From positions 39,289,063-39,353,062 of the forward strand of contig OZ017795.1 in NCBI GenBank assembly GCA_963969395.1: a DNA stretch of 64,000 bases, read 5' to 3'. The notes beneath the pieces were generated by a model. It did no database searches and had not been told where the DNA came from. It saw only the letters and a list, made by a program, of their open reading frames with translations. Origin of the DNA: Pseudoscleropodium purum (taxonomy: Eukaryota; Streptophyta; Bryopsida; Hypnales; Brachytheciaceae). The position numbers and the translations under genes are program-made. Positions 58,641-64,000 of this stretch are shown piece after piece; the first letter of the stretch is position 1, and every line of letters begins with the position of its first letter.

Positions 58641-61540
58641 GAGCTTGAATTGGGTTTTAAAGTTTTCATTTAAATTTGTCTTTTGTTTATTAAAGATGGT
58701 GTGTTTCCCCTATTTCCGCCCACTGGTGGTACTTGAGGTCAAATGAATCCTACTGGTGAAGGACACTAGCTTGTTCAAAGACATAGGACTTTCAAATGTG
58801 GCAACAAGTAATCATGCTATAAAAATATGAAATGTACAATTGTTTTTGGAGTCCACACTCTCTGACTTTCCTATCATAATAATACATATTTACTTTGCAG
58901 CATATTGTCTACATAGAGGACAAATATATTCAAAGCAAGTAAGTCATTTTAAATTATTGACTGTTTCAAAGTATGCATGTTCAAATCTAACTACACTTAG
59001 AGGTCAGTATTCTCTTGTAAAGTCCAAACACTACCTATCCTAATCTTATTTTATTTCTATTCAGCATACTTCATTGATGTTGAAGAATTCAAAAAACTTT
59101 GTTGTCTTCTTGTAAACAACCTAATAGGATTATATTTTTGCATTTTTTTTGTGTCTATTTGGTGCTATTTTGGTTATGTTTTTCTAATTTGATGTTCCAA
59201 ATGGGTGATTTTGTATGTTAATAAACCAATTTGGGTCGTCATTGCTGTGTATTTATTTTCAAATCGGAGTATGCAAGAGTGAGCTATGAATTGATGTTGA
59301 GAATCAGCCTAATCGGATGTTGAAGATCCTAATTGGTAGAACAGGATGGTAATTCCGATTTGGAATGTCATATGTTCTTATTCTTGGTCAAGACTGTCTT
59401 GATTTTATCAACTTGGAGTTGCGGTCGTTTTCCAATTAGGATTATACGTGTAGTTATGCAGTTAGGGTTATGTTTGAGGTTCCTATTTGGCGGTTTGGGA
59501 GTTTTGAGGTGTTTCCAAATTGGTTAAGGAACCGCCTGGCTTGAGGATTTAAGGTAGAGTTTACTGATTTGGAAGGGACCCACTATTTGAGAGAGTCCAA
59601 TGCGAGTCCCAATCTGAGTGGTTGTGTTTTTATATTTCTATTTGGTTTTGTGTATGTTTGATTGTGAATGAGAAAGAGAGTCCTAGTTGGTCGTGTGTGT
59701 TTTTATTTGTCTGTGCTTGTTCCTGTGGAGGAAGTGGAAGTTCGTTTGTTCGAGTTGGTGGTTGTGAGGCAACATCGGAATGATGGATGTGGGAGTTGAA
59801 TGATTTAGTCCTATTAGGATTTATATATGATGATGCTAACCTATTAGGATGTTATGATGGAAATCTGGCAGTGAATTTTTGGAGTATGAGATCAATTTGG
59901 TTGTGATTACTGTTTAGCCAAATTGGTGTTATATGTTTGTAAAGATGATTGGATGTAGAAATTGTGTAGTTCAAGTGGGAGATTTTAAAAGAGTGAACTA
60001 ATTGGAGTGAATCAGTTAGTAAAGAAAAAAAAATTATGTTTGTAATGGTGATATGTCACCTATTCAGCTGAATAAAGATTGAATTAAGCAAATTGGTGAA
60101 TGGTATGTATGTATGTTTACAAATTTTGAGTTAAATCAATGTCTTGATTTTACCAAGTTGGAGTTTGGCAGTCTGTGAGTGATCATGAATTGGAAATTGA
60201 CGGTTGCATGAATGATTTATTGTATGATCCAATTCGGGAATTTGGAGATATGTATGAAGGTCTGAATTATTTGTGAGTGCTCTAAAGGTAAAAGTTAATT
60301 TGTAGCTTTTAGTTTCTTTGTGGTGTCAATTCCTACTTGAGTGTTTAAGAGTGCCAATCAGATCCAATTAGGGAGGATATTCAGGGCTTGAGGGTTAATT
60401 GATTGTACCCAATTAGGAGTTGCAAAGTAGCATGAGTCATGGAGAGTAATGAGAGTAAGAGTCCGAGCTCCATTTTGGAAAAGAAGAAGTGTCAATGGTG
60501 CAGTGATAAAAAATCACATAAAGCCAAGTTGTAGAGTTAAAGAGGATAAAACCAAGTTGGTGAAGGAAGAAGTAGCGGTTCCCTATATTGAAGACAAAGT
60601 TCAATTGGAGAAGTGACATGCCTTTTTTGGAGTAGGAGATTGAAAGTTTACAGCAAGCCAATCAAGAGCAAAAGCTGAACCTGTTTCATCCACAGCAGTT
60701 CAATTTGGCTAGGGATGGAGATCCAATGAAAGATGAAGGAGTCCAATTTGAAGATTAAAAATCAATTCCAAATGGGGTGATACTTAATTTGGTGTTTTAA
60801 GAGTGGAGTGAATAATTAATTTAATAATTATTATAGAAATTGTAAGGAATTAAATTAATGTTAGTTGGAAGTATGCATTCCTTGTGTGTTTTAGTTCTTT
60901 ATTAGTTTGTTCTAGTGTCATTGTAGAAGTAGTCCTATTAAAATTGCCTCCCTAGGAACAAATTAAACTATTTATTTAGATAATCTGATTAGGATCTAAA
61001 TACATCTACACTTCTTGCTATTGATAAATTGTCAGTGGTAAAGGCAACTTGAGACTCTTCAAACTTCTTAATAATTTCATACTCTTGGTGCCAAACCACT
61101 CTAATCCACTACTCACAAGTTTGAACAATCGCACTTAGACAAGCTACACTTCCAATGTGTTGTGTATGCTTATAGTATGGTGTTTTTGCAATGTAATGTG
61201 ACTTTTCCATACCCTATGTGGACTACATGGGCAAATTGCCATATGTGTTCACAAACCATATTGAGTACTTTACTAGCACATGCTGCCAAATGAGAAGAAA
61301 ATTTTGGTTGTCAGTAGTGTACTTAACTTACATGCAATCTAATGTTGATCAACAATTGGACTTAGTAACCATTACAAAAAGTTGCTTCAATTCTACAACA
61401 TCCTATTGAATACTAAATGTTGATGGATTTTTCAGAATGCTAAATAGTCAAAGGTGCTAAAGATTTGGTATATATATCCTTGTAGTAGGATTGCTGAGCT
61501 TTTTGGTTGCAGTAGTTGCATAGGTGATGATCAACATTAA
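58641..61540. other. Gene-free region with CCAATTAGG-like motifs
   Basis: No gene supported. From about 59,240 to 60,780 short motifs close to CCAATTAGG, CCAAATTGG or AATTGG recur well over ten times, on a background less AT-rich than the flanks. A 31-codon frame at 60,438 (ESNESKSPSSILEKKKCQWC, then SDKKSHKAK) resembles a broken zinc-knuckle segment. It may be the remains of an LTR element; this is unproven. Confidence 0.35.
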
Positions 61541-61542
61541 TT

Positions 61543-62623
61543 CACTAGCAGAAAAACGTGGTGACCAAATTAACAAAATTCAACACAAAAGGATTGATTT
61601 CTTTTTCTTGATTTGGATATTTTTTAATACAAAAGTCTTGATTTTTATTAACAAAAAATTGTTAATTTGGTCACCTTTTTTATATTAAATTTTTTTTGAA
61701 TTTTTTTTCACATACAAGTAATCAATTATGAGGACATTCCAAAATGTTCACATGGCATTGCCACATGGCGGCCATCATATAGATGGCCCCACATGCCATG
61801 TGAATAATCTATGTGACAAATGCCACCACTAAGGTTTGAACTTTGGACCTCATGGATGAGTTTTAAAGTTCAAAGCATTGCACTACTTGTAATTTCACGG
61901 GATTACAAGAGGTGCAAAAACTTAATTAATTACTTTTTTGACTTTTTTCTTACTATCACTTCAAGTCAGCAAACTTTGGGGGCAATTTCTACCTAGTAAA
62001 TAGATTTTTTTTAAACTTTGAACTAAGAAAAGTTGTAAAATTGAGCTATCTTCACTTCTAGCAATCCATTTGAGATTTTGATCTTTCAATCAAAAGTTAT
62101 GAACAAAAATCAAAGAAGGTGTTTTAAAATGTAAAAAAAATGTCCATTTCCACCCCTCTTTGATTTTTGTCCATTATTTTGATTGGAAGATTTGAATCTC
62201 AAATAGTTTGTTGGAGGTGAAAGATAGCTCAATTTTACAACTTTTTTTAGTTCAAAGTTTTAAAGAAAAATTCCTTTGACAAAGTGAAAATTGCCTCCAA
62301 AGTCTTCTGACTTTAATAAATACCAAATTATGTAGTTATTTTATTTTTAAATCCACATTGTTTGTTGAAGATTTTCAAAGATTTTCAAAGATTTTTAAAG
62401 ATTCTTAAAGAATCTAAAAAATTTCAAAAGATTCTAAAAGATTTCTAAAAAATTAACAAATTTTTATTCATTTGATAATTGCACTATCCAAATCAACAAA
62501 AATAATGAGACTTTTTTGTTAATTTGGGCACTACTAATAAAAACTTGTGAATATGGATGTTACAATACCCAAATTAACAAGAAATTGTTGATGTTTTGTT
62601 AATTTGGGCACTGTTTTTCTAGT
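61543..62623. mobile_element. CACTA-type non-autonomous element, about 1.1 kb, with internal inverted repeat
   Basis: The left end is CACTAGCAGAAAAACGTG followed by ACCAAATTAACAAAATTCAAC. The reverse complement of the right end reads ACTAGAAAAACAGTG, then CCCAAATTAACAAAACATCAAC. ATT lies on both sides (61,540-61,542 and 62,624-62,626) if one terminal base has been lost. Inside, about 61,990-62,120 and 62,145-62,285 form a long imperfect inverted repeat (for example TTGTAAAATTGAGCTATCTTC against AGATAGCTCAATTTTACAAC). There is no transposase ORF. Confidence 0.6.
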
Positions 62624-64000
62624 ATTGATTTTTCCTGTAAATGCATTGAACATCAACATCCTCACACCAACTTGTTTCTCATTCTTTTGCATACTTCAAA
62701 GCTAAACTTAATTGAAGTATACACCAAATTGTTTGCTAATAATTCTTGCGCACACTTCAATCTGATGCAAGCGTGGGTATTAAAAGAATAAAGGAAACCT
62801 ACAAGATCTTCCATTAAACTTCATAGGCATGAACTAGCTACAAATCTTTGAAGCATTATTGATAGAGTTACAAACTATTGATTAATGTAGGTGTACCAAA
62901 AATCGATTGATTGCAAGCTGAAATTGATTGTGTTGAAATTAATTGCCTTTATTTTCTCTAGTCATGCTAAATTGTCAATATGACTATTTTCAGCCTATGT
63001 TTGAAGTAGAACCTCCATCGGCATTTTTTGTTTGTAGGGCTCATTTAATCTGAGAGTTGTTGTAGACAACTCCATAGAACACTCTTTGATTAAAATAATA
63101 TGTTGTTGCTTCAAAGTCACAAGGACTGTCAACTCGCCAAACATGAGACAATGAATTTAAAAAGATTTGTCATACAGTGCCTTCGACTTGTACTAGCCTA
63201 TAATTCATACATGATACAACCGTTTCCAACACCTCATTTCACTCCAAAGGTACACTCTGAATGTGACAATTATTTCTATAGAGATACCAAAATTGAAAGA
63301 CACTCCTTGGGTCAAAACTGGCTCTAATGTTTGGTTTTGAGAGAGATCACAAATTGCTAATTAATGAATCTCTCTCTCTCTCCCTCTCTCTCTCTTGTCT
63401 ACAACTAGTCGAGTGTACACATAATAAAAGCAAAGTCAGGAAACTACTTGGCTCATTCAATTTTTTTTTATGTTTCACATCAATCTATATGATTGTATTA
63501 CCATATGCAAATATTTCTATTATTCTATTTGAAGTTCCATGAGGGCTTGAAATAATTCTCAACAGTATGCTCAAAAGAGTAAAATGTGATTGATACCATG
63601 CCAAAGTCGGGAGTTACAGGAAGCTATAAACAACTCAGAGATAACTTGTGAAATATCCAAAATGTCAATTTGACTCCAAGTATTGAAGAAGATCCCTTGT
63701 ACATGTTGTGATGTATTGTAAATGGGTATTGGACTTGGGTATGGAATCCAAAGCAATTGTGTTTGATTGGCGCACTTCAAGTTGCCTTTATTGACACTCC
63801 AACTTCATCCCCGACTTATGTGCCTGGATGACAGTGTGGTGGCCTCTGGCTTGTCTTTGTCTGCCCATCGTCACTAGCAGGTATGAAGATAATTTTCTTC
63901 CGCACCTGCTTAGCCTGAAGTTGTAGCACCCTCGACTTCATGTCATGGATATAGAAATGGACACTCAGGTTCTGAGATTTGCGTATTACATGTGGAAATG
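62624..64000. other. Gene-free right margin
   Basis: No gene supported. A (TC)n microsatellite of about 30 bp lies at 63,368-63,396. The last 250 bp are less AT-rich and could be close to a gene outside the window. Confidence 0.4.

Overview
The window is nuclear DNA of a land plant. Spliced eukaryotic genes encode a redox-type chloroplast fructose-1,6-bisphosphatase, a short-form RNase Z with a probable transit peptide, and a thylakoid-lumen protein with a twin-arginine signal. They sit in AT-rich, transposon-filled intergenic DNA. A bryophyte-grade plant is my guess from gene style and the Helitron type; the sequence does not prove it. Exon coordinates were built by hand from splice sites, phase continuity and family knowledge; no alignment or search was run.

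Layout. 1-1.6 kb: 3' part of an FCP1/HAD-like gene lacking its catalytic aspartates, and five copies of a 19-bp palindrome. 2.5-4.9 kb: a 2.3-kb CACTA-type non-autonomous transposon with an ACA target duplication. 7.0-9.2 kb: an unrecognised 96-residue protein gene and an acylphosphatase. 9.2-13 kb: AT-rich repeats including a 37-bp minisatellite. 13.1-16.7 kb: nine-exon RNase Z. 17.8-20.3 kb, minus strand: a coiled-coil protein gene with one GC-AG intron. 22.4-27.3 kb: fifteen-exon ARPC1 (Arp2/3 complex). 27.9 kb: a doubtful 66-codon ORF. 29.4-30.5 kb: the Tat-targeted lumen protein.

31.5-41.1 kb is one large decayed Helitron of the Helentron/Helitron2 type, all on the minus strand. In transcription order it holds an RPA-like ssDNA-binding protein, then a long ORF with OTU protease, zinc finger, DUF6570-like region, Rep remnant, PIF1 helicase and endonuclease/exonuclease/phosphatase domains. 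Two further same-strand ORF blocks follow; the first carries a ParB/DGQHR-like signature. The Rep part lacks the segment that should hold the HUH motif.

42-48.3 kb: single-exon UTP11 with a telo-box promoter, converging on four-exon chloroplast FBPase. 48.7-54.2 kb: dispersed repeats, a six-unit ~250-bp tandem array and a GC-rich palindromic island with G-quadruplex potential. 56.2-58.6 kb: a decayed Ty1/copia pol interrupted by a 307-bp foldback CACTA MITE with TTT duplications. 61.5-62.6 kb: a third CACTA-type element with a large internal inverted repeat. No tRNA, rRNA or CRISPR array was seen.

The host genes have unrelated housekeeping roles (actin branching, tRNA 3' processing, ribosome biogenesis, Calvin cycle, lumen protein) and form no pathway cluster. 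The most unusual content is the multi-domain Helitron and its accessory ORFs.
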